Below are positions 11,684 through 23,808 of a stretch of DNA of 64,000 bases, piece after piece (within the stretch, counting starts at the first letter, position 1; every line of letters starts with the position of its first letter). This stretch comes from Scleroderma bovista (taxonomy: Eukaryota > Basidiomycota > Agaricomycetes > Boletales > Sclerodermataceae). The notes under the pieces were generated by a model, which made no database searches, was not told where the DNA came from, and saw only the letters and a program-made list of their open reading frames with translations. Location: contig JAYMGJ010000377.1 of assembly GCA_037178675.1 (NCBI GenBank), positions 62,001-126,000 of the forward strand, read 5' to 3'. Position numbers and translations under genes: made by a program.

Positions 11684-13095
11684 TTACCCAATTAATGCCT
11701 CTAGGACTTGCATGACCTTCTTCTGTTTCTAAGACACAGTGATGTCACCACAAATACCTCCACGGTTACACTGAATTGTTCAAACATAATACTCACTTCA
11801 TAGCTTTCCTTGGAACTCGTCCGAAACATTGTTGGCACGCCAAGCGCTTCCAGCGCGGTCTGCTGCTTCTCCATCAACGCATCCCACGCAAGTAACACGC
11901 GCTCCGTATCGAATTTATGCGTGGCTCGACGGAATGCATCATTGAACGTCTGTCAGAAGTATTGTCTATTAGACTCGGTCGTTCACGGGAAACTGGACTT
12001 GAATCGAACATCCACTTCGTGTTTGGATAGCTCTGCACCTATCATATTTGCTCTGCAGAGTACAAATCAACCACCGCAAGAATGACCCGGCACCACGGTT
12101 CGTCAAAGGCAGGTAATGAGCGGCGAGGGATGCAAGGAGAGATGGGATTAAACGAAGAGGAAACGCACTTTGTGCGAGCCACCTTGACCTTTTCTTCATG
12201 TTTCCGACGTATCTCACATCGCTCCTCCCACAATAGTCGTTCGAGGTCCTTCTGCTCGTCCCTAAGCTATGCCACCGATCCAATTTTTTTTTTTTTTAAA
12301 TTTATGATAGTCAATAAAGCAAGAGTGAATGGTCCAATCATCAATACATGACCATCATATAACCGAGACACGTACACGAGCCACAGCAGCGATGAATCCA
12401 GGGTTGGAGGCTAGTTGGGTTAGACGAGGTAACGCCTGTTGGAAAGTTATGAATCGCACATCTTCGTCTGGTGCAGCTGTCGTTGCGAACGGTTGTGATA
12501 GATTTGTTGATTGTGAAGGTGGTAGAGACTGCTTCAGTTCAACAGGTCTGGACGACGTAGAACCCGGGAATGATGGTTGAGGATATGACCCACGCGACGA
12601 TCTTCCATTGGGGGTAGATGAGGCAGATGGACCGTTCTCTGGGGATGGCGCTGATGCAGGTGGCGTCCATTTGGAGGACTTCAGCTGGGAAAGAAGTGAG
12701 GCAACCGAAGTAACTGTCGGAGAGCCTGTGACTGTAGTGACAGCACTCGTCGAATTCGGAATAGCAGGCAGGGGTTGGGATGACGTGGTTATTGGCATCT
12801 CACTGTCTGCATCTGCATTCTTACTCGTGGATACCCCCGAAACATGTAAAGTAGGTGTTACCACATTCGGAGTTGATGTTGAAGTTGTCGACACAGAGGT
12901 CGGATCAGCAGGATTGACAGTCTCCTGCCATGCCTGGGACGCCCTGAGCCGTTCGAGAAGGGCTTTTACACCTGCAGTGTCCTGCAAATACAAAATAAAA
13001 TAACCAGGGGTCATCATCAGCGCTCGTGCTATGGAGGACATCGCTGGGTTCCACGAGGCTTGGACGTCTCTTACATTGATATTGGTGGAGTTCAT
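11684..13095 (-). CDS. Coiled-coil protein of unknown function
   Basis: I do not recognise the family. Exon 1 (from 13095) encodes a short conserved-looking start, then a Ser/Thr/Pro-rich disordered region of about 150 residues, then FQQALPRLTQLASNPGF. Further exons on the same strand continue a strongly helical, charged segment (LRDEQKDLERLLWEER, RRKHEEKVKVARTK, then KFDTERVLLAWDALMEKQQ and ALEALGVPTMF). A last small exon reads KQKKVMQVLEALIG and stops at 11684. The intron boundaries near 12000-12170 are my inference, including a middle exon ANMIGAELSKHEVD. The 12270-12300 intron holds a run of about 15 T. The disordered-then-coiled layout suggests a scaffold or adaptor. Confidence 0.65.
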
Positions 13096-13299
13096 CGATT
13101 ATTTTGTTATGTAGCTCTGAATCTCGGGGTTCTTGAAACTTCGAATAGTAGAGAGCAGGTATTTAGTACTAAAGGTGTCTTCGACGCTGCGGTAGTCGTG
13201 GTCGATACTTCCAAGTTGGAACTCATGCAAATGTATGACAACGTACATATCGGGAAATAGACATCAAGTTGCATCACGTGAACTTGTACATAGTGACTT

Positions 13300-13600
13300 G
13301 GAGTACTTCTTCAAGGACGCTCTAGAGGCAGTCCATCCAGATATCCAGTGGACAATCCCCCCAGCATTGCACTTGTCACCGCAAAGCAGACCGTGAGGAC
13401 ATTCGACTGCGACACCGTAAAGATCTCGATGACGCGAATAGCCATGACACTCGAGACGGGAATCGCTGACATGACCTTGAAAGCACCATGCCAAAAGCCG
13501 CCCGCACCTGCCTGGGCGCACATCAAAAACGCCACTGCTAGATGGAACGGCAGTGCGTACCGGTAGATCTTCCAGATGGTGTCGAGCGTAACGCAACCGC
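13300..13600 (-). pseudogene. Decayed membrane-protein fragment, copy A
   Basis: The minus strand encodes a hydrophobic stretch (IWKIYRYALPFHLAVAFLMC, then GGFWHGAFKVMSAIPV and IEIFTVSQSNVLTVCFAV) that looks like two or three transmembrane helices. A stop closes the frame upstream (near 13606) and another ends it near 13311. A related segment lies in inverted orientation at 14565-14810. It may be a remnant of a lineage-specific fungal multi-span protein. No full gene can be built. Confidence 0.5.
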
Positions 13601-13626
13601 ATCATCTCTGCTATGGTGAGGAACAT

Positions 13627-14564
13627 GATTGCACACGAGGTGAGAGTGGTGTTATGCGGAAAACTAGCACTGGACAGTCATGGGTAGGTTCAGAGATCAA
13701 AGCTGACACAGCGTAAATGTGGAGCATACTCGAGGTAACTTCGATACTGACACTGGAGTGAGTCTCTTTCCAGGGAGTATATCAGTGTGGCATACCGCAT
13801 CGATGACCCAGTCCCATTGCTCGTGGGGATGCATCCTAATGTCATTGGACTCTTCGGTCATGAGTAATATTCAGGGAAGCTGCAAAATGGATCGGGTCAG
13901 TTTATGCTCTCAGATATAAAGACTTGAAATGGGACATTGTTCCTATTGACATTTTCGTTTTATCTATGCTTTGCTCTTGTAGAATCGGGTGAACTGCTGT
14001 GTGCGGAACAACTTAAAGGGCGTGCAGAGCATGTGCGCGCTCTTGGTATGCCCCATCCCGGATATTACCCGGGTCCAACCTCTAGGAAGACGCGCCGGGC
14101 CGGCAACGCGGATGACATTAAGCTCCTTGTCCGCCCTCCAAGTATCGTTGACTGTTTGCATTCAAGCACTGGAATCTCAGCATTTCCATGATAATTGAAG
14201 AGTTGCACCGGTGGTTGTCAGACTCCCATTCATATCATGGAAGTCCCTGAACGACATGAAGGCTGATGCGTACTATGTACGCAGGCCACTTCATATTGTC
14301 CCTGTTTGGCATGAACTGATAATATGGCCCACTACTCTATTATAAAATTCAGGCCTGAGGCAGGCCTCTCAGACCTAATATCTACATAACACCTTGCAAC
14401 TCTCTGTGTCCCACTGCAATAACATGCAAGAAAATACATGGACATCTAATCTGGTACAGCCTACCAAGCTTGTACAGCAACCTTTTTTGATAGGCTTGTA
14501 GCTCAGGCTGCAGAAACCAAGTTAAGTACTACAGCTTGCGAATCTGAGGCGGTGATGTACAGTC
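13627..14564. other. Spacer between the inverted copies
   Basis: About 940 bp separate the two inverted fragments. Short open frames at 13937-14191 (plus) and 13964-14161 (minus) overlap each other and match nothing I recognise. Confidence 0.4.
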
Positions 14565-14810
14565 ATGTACAGTGGGTATCGCTCTATTGTTCCATCTAGC
14601 AGTCGTGTTTTTGATGTACGCCCCCAGGCAGGGGTTGGCGGAATTTGGAATGGTGCTTTCAGCATCATGTCCGCAATTCCCGTCTTGGGTGTCCCCGTTA
14701 TTCGCATCATCGAGGTCTTCACGGTGTCGCAATCCATCGTCCTCACGATCTGCTTCGCGGTGATAAGTGCAACGCTGGGCGGGATCTTTCCTGTGACAAA
14801 GTATCTTTTC
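14565..14810 (+). pseudogene. Decayed membrane-protein fragment, copy B (inverted relative to copy A)
   Basis: This plus-strand segment matches copy A at roughly 80 percent of bases by eye (ALLFHLAVVFLMYAP, then GGIWNGAFSIMSAIPV and IEVFTVSQSIVLTICFAV). Relative to copy A it carries two extra bases in a C run near 14620, so its hydrophobic frame is broken between the two halves. Copies A and B face away from each other across about 1 kb. Confidence 0.5.
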
Positions 14811-15846
14811 CGTACAGCAATGAACTGGATGAACGATTCAAAGCATGAGAAAGGGGGCGGAACGGAATCCGCACCTCAGCAGGAGCAAACTGGCCATTTC
14901 GCATCAATTCAGGTGGAGTGTGCTTCATGCTGTATGAACGAATACGTTATTCACTTTACACGTAGCCCAGGCTCCTGTCGTTCCTCGAATCGTTATGTAG
15001 GTTGGCCTCTCTGGTGGTCGCCACTATTGTCATTTTACTGGAGTGGTTCATTTGTGCTGTTCACCGCCGGCTCCGAAGTCAGAGTCGTCCAGCACGTGGG
15101 GACAATGATACCAGCCTCGAAGAAATACCTGTGTAAAATAAAAGCATGCTGAAGTGAATGGTACCATTTCACCTAGAGTAACGCTCATCCACAGCATGGA
15201 AAAGTTAACGGCATCTTTGAGGTGTCAACTGCTATTCCAGGCTGTTCCCCACTTGTCAATTAGCATGCACCATGACACAGGCACCCAGCACTTCATTCCG
15301 CAAAGGAGCCATTTAATGCAAAAGTGGGACCGGCCAACAGGTAACAAACATGGCAAAACTAGGGTCGGCTGGAGGATGAGAAACCGTTCAAGTCCTGGCA
15401 CATGCAACAGGGCCCAGGTTGCCACTTTCGGGATTTCTTTTCGTGTTTCATTTTTCATGTTCTGTACTGTGTTCTGAAATATTGCTGCAGTGTACATATG
15501 TACATACTAGTTGCAATTTTTTCTCCTTCGGAAATCAAGAGAATTCAACCTCTAATGTCCAACACTGACATAACTGGTGGTGCGAACCCTACCTCGCAAC
15601 GCTCTTCTCGGATCTTTGAACCTACCTCCTTATGCGGAACTTCCCTTTTCCAAGTATTGTCACCCCTCTAATGTATACAACATGAGGCGTCACCTCTCTG
15701 ATCAGATTCTGACGCGGAAAGACAACTTCCTAATAGGAATCCGTGTTAATCTAACTAGGGACCACTTTGGAGCAACCAAAAGCACGAAGAAAAGGAATGA
15801 TGCGGTGATAACTGTGTTAGTGAAATGCCCACGGGTACTCAATATT
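14811..15846. other. Intergenic, no supported gene
   Basis: About 1 kb between copy B and the 3' end of NOP9. I see no domain or RNA gene. Confidence 0.45.
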
Positions 15847-18742
15847 TCATGTCTTGCGTCTCTTTTTCGAATGACTATTTTCGTGTGGCACCGCCCGTAT
15901 GGCTCGCATGACGTCTTGCATTTCTCGATCTGTTGGACCCGCCTTCTCATGGACAAGAATTGACTTGCCAGCCGCACGACTTTTGACTTTGTTACCTAGA
16001 GTGGCGCTAAAGAGAGTATCTATCTCATTTTCGGAAACGGTGCGTTTTCGAGATGACTTTTTGGGAAAGTGGTCATGCTCGCTAATGGCCGACGATTGTT
16101 GCTTTTCCTGGGATGGCGGCACAGATACTAGCGCCTGTTCACTCTCTGGTTCTTTTGCATTGGCTTTGCTGTTCGATTGGAATTCTTTCCACTCTTCTGG
16201 ACGTCGTTTTAGGAGATGTAAGTTGAGATTTCGAGCGAAAAATTTCCCGTAGAATGATGCGGCTAGCACTTGTTCCTGAGGCATAATCGAGCGAGCAATT
16301 TTTTCCTAGTTTACGCCGGTTAATCAGATGGTTAGCCGTTATGAGATCATCATGGACAAACCTTCAAATATGGATCAGCAAATGCCCAGAAACGGTCCGC
16401 GACCCGACTACCTATCCGGTCGTCGACGAGCTCATGGTAATGTCCGATCATTGACGTCACAAGACGTCGCTTAGCTTTGAAAGGTACTGTGGGCGATTCG
16501 AACATCGCGTCGAGGACCCGTGAACTTGTAGCATTGTAAGACAGTGCGAGGAGGTCCTGGACCGACAGCGATGCGATGCTGTGAACATCAGGTAAGCCAT
16601 AGTATTTGGACCATTGGATCTGGCAGACCTATCTATTACCACCATACAATGAGGTTCCGAAAGCTTCAAAAGAGACTGTAAGATGAGTGCCCCCTGCACA
16701 GTTGGCTCTCGTAGATTTTGCGCGGCTTCCTTGTGATATATATTTTTTCTGCTGAACGCTTCTTTTGACCCCTCGGCAGTAGGAAGTGTGTTATGATATT
16801 CCTGTCGCACAAATCAGGACAGACTGCGATAAACCACAATAGACGAACCTCGAAACTCTTCATGATCAGAACGCAAGGGACCAACCTGGTCCGGGTTTCT
16901 GGATTGGAAAGACCGAAGGCAGTAAATACAGCCTATGCATCTTTTTTAACAGATTCTTGTCAAATAATAAAACAGGAATTGTTACCTCACCGATATCCCC
17001 TTCATGACAGCCAAGGACCCTCGATCTTTCTATAAGACCACGTAGGACGCCAGTCCTGGAAACCTCTTTTCATGCAAATTAGCAAAGAGCATGGACCTAA
17101 ACAATGTACCCATACGGATGGCTTTTCCCCACGAAGAATTCAGCTCTGTCAGAGTCTCCTTTATCTGGTTCGAATCTAGCCGTTCGATGGCTTTGGAGAC
17201 AACAAAATTTGCAATGGGATGAAGAGCAAGTCGCGAGAGTTTTCCCTGGAAATAGGTAGACCACAACTGGTTAAATACCCAGTCTGGACACCGTGAAACT
17301 AAAGTCTCTAGTAAATGGGAAGATGTAGGATCCCGCAACAATGTGACTAGGAAATCAGACGATTCCGTGATAGCACCTGAGTTCACCCCTGTAATGACAT
17401 ATTGAATAAATGCGTGGTACTCGAAACCACTAGACGCACGGGACGATGTGATCATTCCCACTAAAACACGGTCCATAAGTGAATCAGGAATTGATCCTTC
17501 CCCAACCTCAGCTTCGATTTCCAATAGTAGCTACAACGAAATGACGAGTAATTTGCGGTGTCAAGATTGATACTCGAATGGCTTACCTGCAGAATAGGAC
17601 TGGCTACTTTGTTAGCAGCAAGCGCTCTAACCTCATTGGCGTTCAACGTTTCTTTTAGGCCTTGCATGAACTTGACAGCAGCGTCACGGAACTCGTTTGG
17701 TACAGTGAATCTTGGGCTCTCTTTGTCTTTGCCCTTCGCGTTGAAGAAGACCGATTTCATAGTACCTTGCTTTGCCTTCCATGCCGTGCTTTTTTTGGAG
17801 CGCACGAATTTTCGAGGTGCTGAGTCTCCGGGCAACACCAGTGGAAATAGTAGCAGTAACAATGATCGTAATACATGGGAAGCAAAGGGGTCCATGATCA
17901 TTGACGAAAAAGAAGGTCTAATTTCCTGGAAATAACCGTAAGCGAGAAATATGCGACATTCGAGAGCGCTGCGTACATCACATATGTCCAGTATGAGCTG
18001 AGTCAAGGTTCGAAGTTCGCCTTTGTCCTTGGACTCAGGAACTTCCGGTACAATACTCTTTGCCTACCGAGGAGTTGTCAGGTTTGATACTTGGATGAAA
18101 GAGGATCGCACCTCTCGAGAGACAGTCTCAGCCGCAACTGAAAAGAAGGTTTGACAGACATGAGAGGCGAAACGGTGATTGATGAGCGACTCAAACCTGT
18201 GTGGCCGAATGAACCAAGACATCAAATTAGCGACGACCCTAATGACTTACGAGCCACACAGACTGTCGATGAAGACTCTTCGTACGAAGTCATCCATGGA
18301 ATAGAGCATACGCTCCAGTACGACAGAGCATTCAGGATCTGTCGCCAGCTGCCTCTCTTTACCGGTCATTTCATTCAGCGCGGCGACGAAAAATAGCCGT
18401 TTTGCTGTCAAACCGATCATGAGAACAACTGCGCCGAGCTTGTGAGCACGACCGCTTACCCTCGTTTGGATCCATGTCTACATTCTCCTCTTCCAGTATG
18501 TGTTCATCCTCCTGCCATGCCCGAATTTGGTCATCGACGGTTCGGAAATACGCCTTGATGTCTGGGTCAACATATCCGAAGGGTGCCTCTGGGTTGACAT
18601 CCTCTGTTTTGTGCGCTGAGATGATCCAGGAAGGTCCTTCAGATGGTTTTTCATGCTCGTCCACTGGAGCATTCGCCAGTGGTTGTTCTTCCTGCTTGGA
18701 CTTCTTGTGTTTCTTGCCTCGCTTTCGCAGTTCCTTGGGCAT
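15847..18742 (-). CDS. NOP9: Nucleolar pre-rRNA-binding Pumilio-repeat protein
   Basis: Nop9 binds 20S pre-rRNA in the nucleolus and guides small-subunit maturation. The basic start [16 protein letters not shown] is followed by an acidic linker. Helical Pumilio/HEAT-like repeats come next ([125 protein letters not shown]), ending in a Lys/Arg-rich tail (HSKKRRKT). I placed exons at 18460-18742, 18251-18404, 18112-18196, 17977-18063 and 17587-17925, all in phase; several more follow. It is divergent from NCS6. Confidence 0.93.
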
Positions 18743-18894
18743 CTTGCCAAAATAGTTGGAACTATGTACTATACAGAAGTGGATATAGTAGATGTTGATA
18801 CGGCTTGCTACTCAGCTTACAAAGACCCCGGAAGATAAGATGACCCCGGGGCACGAGATCATTGACTCACTGAGCAACTTCGGACAGTGAAGCC
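18743..18894. promoter_or_regulatory. Shared divergent promoter of NOP9 and NCS6
   Basis: The start codons are 152 bp apart on opposite strands, so regulatory sequence is shared. The spacer contains a CCCCGGGG palindrome near 18844 and no convincing TATA box. Confidence 0.5.
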
Positions 18895-20290
18895 ATGGCA
18901 CCAGCTTCGTGTGCCCTTTGTCAGAACGCAAAAGCCATCTTGAAGCGACCGAAAACTGGTCAACAGATATGCAAAGACTGCTTCTTTCTTGTCTTCGAGA
19001 CGGAGGTACACCATACCATTACCCAAGCGAACCTGTTCAAGCCAGGCGACCGCGTAGCTATCGGAGCATCGGGTGGAAAAGGTGCGTATGGTTTTCACAT
19101 CGCAGGTGGCATGCTACTGAACATCTGAGCATTCCGATCACAGATTCCACTGTTCTGGCGTATGTCATGAAGACGCTTAATGAGCGATATAATTATGGTC
19201 TCGAGCTGTACCTCTTGTCTATAGACGAGGGTATTACAGGGTACAGAGATGATTCTCTGGAGGTACGCAAACCCCCTTAACATTGCAATGCCAAGGGTGC
19301 TCCATATGATATGCGTAGACTGTGAAGCGCAACCAACAGCAATATGACATACCTTTGAAGATCCTCTCTTACGAGGAGCTGTATGGCTGGACCATGGACG
19401 CGATCGTCTCAGAAATAGGTAAAAAGAACAATTGCACGTTCTGTGGCGTGTTTCGACGGCAGGCGCTCGACAGGGGTGCCTCCTCGTTGAACGTCGACCA
19501 CATCGTGACAGGCCATAATGCAGACGACATCGCAGAAACCGTATTGATGAACAGTAGGAAGCTGTGTTTTGGTTATCTTGATGATGATACTAATGGCCTC
19601 CGAGTCATGCGTGGCGACATTGCACGTCTTGGGCGGTGTACATTAATTTGCACACAGGGGGAGGATACGATCAAAAGATCAAAGCCTTTCAAATACGCGT
19701 ATGAGAAGGAGATAGTGATGTCAGCGTCACCGTGCTTGACTGTAGACCAAGCTCATCACACGATATAGGTATGCATATTTCAAGAAGTTGGATTACTTCT
19801 CCACGGAGTGCATATACTCCCCGGATGCTTACCGCGGCCACGCACGGACGTTCCTCAAGGACTTGGAAGCCGCTCGACCTAGCGCAATCATAGATATAAT
19901 CCATTCAGGGGAAGCATTTGAAGTAAGAGAAGATGTCAAAGCAACGCAAAAATCACAGCGTATGCCGCTGACCTTGTCAGATTGATTGGTATTGACAGCT
20001 GTGATCAACAGAGACATGCAAGAGGTGTGGCTACATGTCAAGCAACGATCTTTGCAAGGCTTGCACACTACTGGAAGGTCTGGAGCGTGGAATGGCCAAT
20101 TCTGTAATAGTAAGTGTGTTCGTTGGTCGTCGGCGAGCTGGCATTGACCATTGTGGCCTTCTTTGAGACGGATCGCGCGCGCAAAAAGATGGATGCGATG
20201 GGTCCTGCACCAGACAATTTAAGAACGATTCCTCAATTCCGTTCGCCTCTCCCAGCTGTATCTATCCAGTCACCGGCCCAGGAAAGTTGA
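18895..20290 (+). CDS. NCS6: Cytoplasmic tRNA 2-thiolation protein 1
   Basis: This ATP-dependent thiolase (Ncs6/CTU1) puts sulphur on wobble U34 of tRNA-Lys, -Glu and -Gln. Seven exons (18895-19081, 19144-19262, 19319-19553, 19605-19719, 19769-19959, 20013-20110, 20168-20290) give 355 residues. Visible are the N-terminal zinc pairs CALC and CKDC, the PP-loop ASGGKDST (an intron falls inside this motif), the [17 protein letters not shown] segment, the [15 protein letters not shown] helix and the C-terminal zinc site [16 protein letters not shown]. The last exon adds a 40-residue tail. The gene is convergent with ERG27, only 77 bp away. Confidence 0.96.
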
Positions 20291-20367
20291 CAAGTCAGTC
20301 CCAGTATTCCGCACCAGCTATTAAGAAGCATCCATAAAGTATGTAAAACCAGAAGTCCCATAATGAG

Positions 20368-21816
20368 TCAGCCTGAGGGTGACTCTCGGCCTTCGGCATT
20401 GCAGAATACTTTAAGGATTCGGTCACAACTTTCCATCAGCTCTAGTGCATGGGCTTCCTCTGCCGTCGACTCAGCGAAATCTAAAATACCCACTCGTTCA
20501 TTTCCTAGACGATCGGTTTCCGATATGTACAAAGTACCGCTGAGAGGAGGTTTCAACGTCCCTTGTGGGGATGCTTCACCGCTTGTCTTCACGTTTGACG
20601 AGAAAGCCATTGGAACGAGTGCCAGGTGTACAGCAGAAATGGCTGCCTTGAAGGTGCATATGGGATGATGTGGAGACCCCAAGAATCGAGCCTGAGGGAA
20701 ATGGTATTAAGGATGACGATAGTTCGGGATACACTTATAACTTACAAGGTAGAACGCCATATACATGATGTAGAATGTGATGGGTCCAAGTAACGCGTTG
20801 GCGATATTTGTGCCGGCCACCCCCGGTAACACGGGGATGTGTCGTATCCTTGATGCTCGGTCTTTCGTTGCCTCTTGGTCCAGATACAGAGCCATGAGAT
20901 TCAGTTGGTACTTGGAGCATTGGTACGAGTGGTTGTTCTTGATTAGTTGATAGTCTTTTGGGATGTAATGCTGGGAGCTGGCTTCATGAGAGGAGATCCA
21001 AATCACTCTGGACCCCGTGTATCCGGAATATTTCGCAAGAAGAGGCTCGATGGCACGGAACTGCTCCCAAGATAAATAGTCGTTCCCTCCGATAAAGTAG
21101 TGTACATACCAGCACATAGTGGCCGAAGACATTGCATTGCCACAGCCAACCCAGCCCGTCGTCGCTCATACGTCCAGAGCTTTGGAGGAAGTACTTCGGG
21201 GCACTGACGGCACCGATAAAGTCGGTAGCAAGCTGGTGGAAGCATACTGGCCAGTCGATTCTTGTGAAACAGACGACGCCTGCATTGCATATGAGATGCG
21301 AAACATAAGGGTACCTACCATGAGGTCAGAATACGAAATGGGAGCTGATGGCGAGGAGACTAACGTTTGTGCGACCTCATCTGCGAAGTTGAAAATACTT
21401 CGGACGCGGGCCAGGTCTATGGTATGTGTAGCGATGACCAAGTTTCGACGGAATTTTTCAGCGTGGCCATCGTAATGCGGGAAGCGCTGGAGTTGTGCGA
21501 TGTGTTGGTCGAGCAAGTCGTAAAGCTGTTGTTTTGCTGCCTCTGCACGTTGCCTGCTTCTACAGGCGAGGATCAGCGTGAGGCCATCGCAACGAGGTGG
21601 TAGCTCCTTGAGAATATCCGAAGCACTGTGGAACGCGTATTTTGGTATGGCATCTTCACATGGGCTGGAGGAGAGCTGAAAGAGCAGACGGTGACAGATA
21701 CCAAACCCGAGCCCACTGGAAAGTGTCCTTAGGCAGTGCTGCTGAAAGGATAACCATGGAACGCACCCGTTGGCACCCGTTACAATAACAATTGGCCGAG
21801 AACTATCCGACAACAT
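20368..21816 (-). CDS. ERG27: 3-keto-steroid reductase of ergosterol synthesis
   Basis: This short-chain dehydrogenase reduces the C3 ketone during C4 demethylation of sterols, in the ER. The cofactor motif TGANGGLGFG is split by the first intron. HLICNAGV follows, then WISSHEASS as the catalytic serine region, and YQCSK gives the Tyr-Lys pair. The hydrophobic segment NALLGPITFYIMYMAFYLA fits the membrane-associated tail of Erg27. About five exons are needed, with introns inside TGANGG, after DEVAQT, after NVFGHYVL and after MAFYL. The start is the MLSDSSRPIVIVTG ATG at 21816. It is divergent from the EAF gene. Confidence 0.94.
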
Positions 21817-22158
21817 AAGCCCAGCTGTCGGGCACTGCTTCAGTTGTTGACTGGGTGGAGTCCAATACGTTCTGCGAAGGAGCCGAGGAAAAGAACCAAT
21901 TCGACCCTCAGTGACACTGGCAGGTCATGATCACACCATAATAAAATTCTTCACCAGGGGGCTTTTTCCAAGTGGGGATGAAACAACATCGCTTTCTGAT
22001 AGGCTGCCTACTACATACCTAGGGAGGTCATTGTTTGGTACATATGTATTAGTAGACCCGATGTACGGAGACAATTGAAGTCCCCGTAGTGGGTACGTGG
22101 GGGTCCATCATAATACCCGCCCGAATTAGCAATCACGCGAACTTGTCTTCGCTCTACC
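21817..22158. promoter_or_regulatory. Divergent intergenic region of ERG27 and the EAF gene
   Basis: 342 bp separate the two start codons. The stretch is AT-rich near 21940-22060. I see no defined motif. Confidence 0.4.
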
Positions 22159-23541
22159 ATGGCCTCCGCTGAGACTCAATGGATGCCTGCTGGACGACAC
22201 AAAGTAAGCATAGGAACGTCTCTCGCTCGGGCTCTCAAGGCGCGCAAAGGCGCACCACCACCCAAGCGGTCCAATCTCCCCGACCGCGACTTCTACTCTT
22301 TCCGGTGTACGTTTCACCGCTGTCTTTCTCCACGATTTGCTTGACATCTTCACTTGTAGACAATTTCAAACCCGAGTCAATTGACCCGGACAAGCCGGGC
22401 TCTGTCGAGGTCAAGCGTGGAAAGGATTCCACATCAATCACTCTAGAGCGACCCAGCACACAGGTACGGCTAGTTGCTGCACCAACAGGTAGGGCGACCT
22501 AATGCCACACTATAGCACGGAGAGAGTCATCTGTTCAAGGGGGTCGATCAAACGGTTAAGGGGTACGACTGTGTATTGATATACGACGAAGAACTCGGGG
22601 TACGTATCTCCAGCTACACACGACGCACTGCTCTCCGCCATTAACCTGTTCTGTTGTCCAGACGTTTACTCTCGAAAAGTTAGATGGGCTTACGAAGTTT
22701 AGTTATGATAGAAAAGTACAGGGCCAAGGGACGAACACCTCCCGTGAGTGTTTCCCTCGCAACTACCCTCCCACTAATCAGTTTATGTTTCATCTCCATA
22801 GCAAAAGCACCAGCGCCTAAAGCGAAAGATAACGTAGACGTTGACAAAGAACTCGAGGAATTGCTCGGCACAGAGGATGCAGACGGTGAACCTGACGATG
22901 AATTCGAAGAAGTTATTTCTACTGTCCATGTACGCAGGGAGGAGGAAGAGGAAGAGGAGGACCCATTGGAAACACCGTTTAAACCCCCATCTCCCGTGCG
23001 GGTACCAGATCCCCCTCCCAAACCCAAGGTGGCACGCGCTCCCCTAAAGAAGCAGGAATCATTACCCAAACCGAAGCCCGTGCTTAGAGAGGTTCCAAAA
23101 CCCAAAAAGGAGCCCGACGCTCGCAGAATGGTGGACTCGGTCATGGTAGAAGAACTCGACCCAGGTGTCCTTCCAGCACGTCCAGCCAAACGCCAGAAAT
23201 CTGCACCATCGACAGGTCTAGCGCTACCTGGCGCCTCTACTTCCATCGACCTTCCCTCTTCGCATCCACCCCCTCCAGCTCCAGAACCAGACGACTCAGA
23301 CTCAGACGAATGGGAATCCGTGCCTGTCGATGCAGATCCAGAAGTTGACCCAGAAAATGACGCAGAAGAGATCGACCTAGACGAGTTCGGACGAGAGATG
23401 GAAGCAGAACTAGGAGGAACGGAGGAAGATGGGTCACCTGACTCAGATGCTGTTCGACGGCCGATGTCGCTGAACCAGTTTGCGGGTGGCCAGTTCAGCG
23501 ATGTAAGTTCGTCGTCGAGCGAGGACAGCGACGATGAGTAG
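22159..23541 (+). CDS. EAF-family RNA polymerase II elongation factor
   Basis: EAF proteins partner ELL and stimulate Pol II elongation. The first exons encode the EAF domain: WMPAGRHKVSIGTSLARAL, then RYNFKPESIDPDKPGSVEV, ITLERPSTQ, LFKGVDQTVKGYDCVLIYDE and TFTLEKLDGLTKFSYDRK. About four introns separate these pieces; the first leaves a T that joins AC across the junction to give the Tyr of YNF. The large last exon from about 22802 is disordered and very acidic (VRREEEEEEEDPLE, DDSDSDEWESVP) and ends in a serine-aspartate tail, the usual transactivation-like C-terminus. A long antisense open frame over this exon is a composition artefact. Confidence 0.92.
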
Positions 23542-23808
23542 TGGTCGCGCACGATGGTTTCTCTTTGTATTATTTGCATTGACAGTGTATATGGCATTTT
23601 TTTTTACATCAGGTATGTTTCTGGACAATATTTGCTTTGTCATTTCAACAGCAAGAAATGTCACCAAATTGCTAAGGCCTGAGGCCTGAACCTATGGATG
23701 CCCAGAATGGCTCTCAGATTTGAAACAGATGTGGTATTAATGTATGGCTGTGAGACATGGTGTACAGACCAACGGTGTATCATCTCAAGAAGGCAACAAT
23801 CTTGCGGA

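Noticed and set aside
22680..23597. 305-codon open frame on the minus strand
   Set aside because: It lies exactly antisense to the acidic last exon of the EAF gene. Its serine/glycine-rich translation is the complement of GA-rich Glu/Asp/Ser codons, with no domain of its own.
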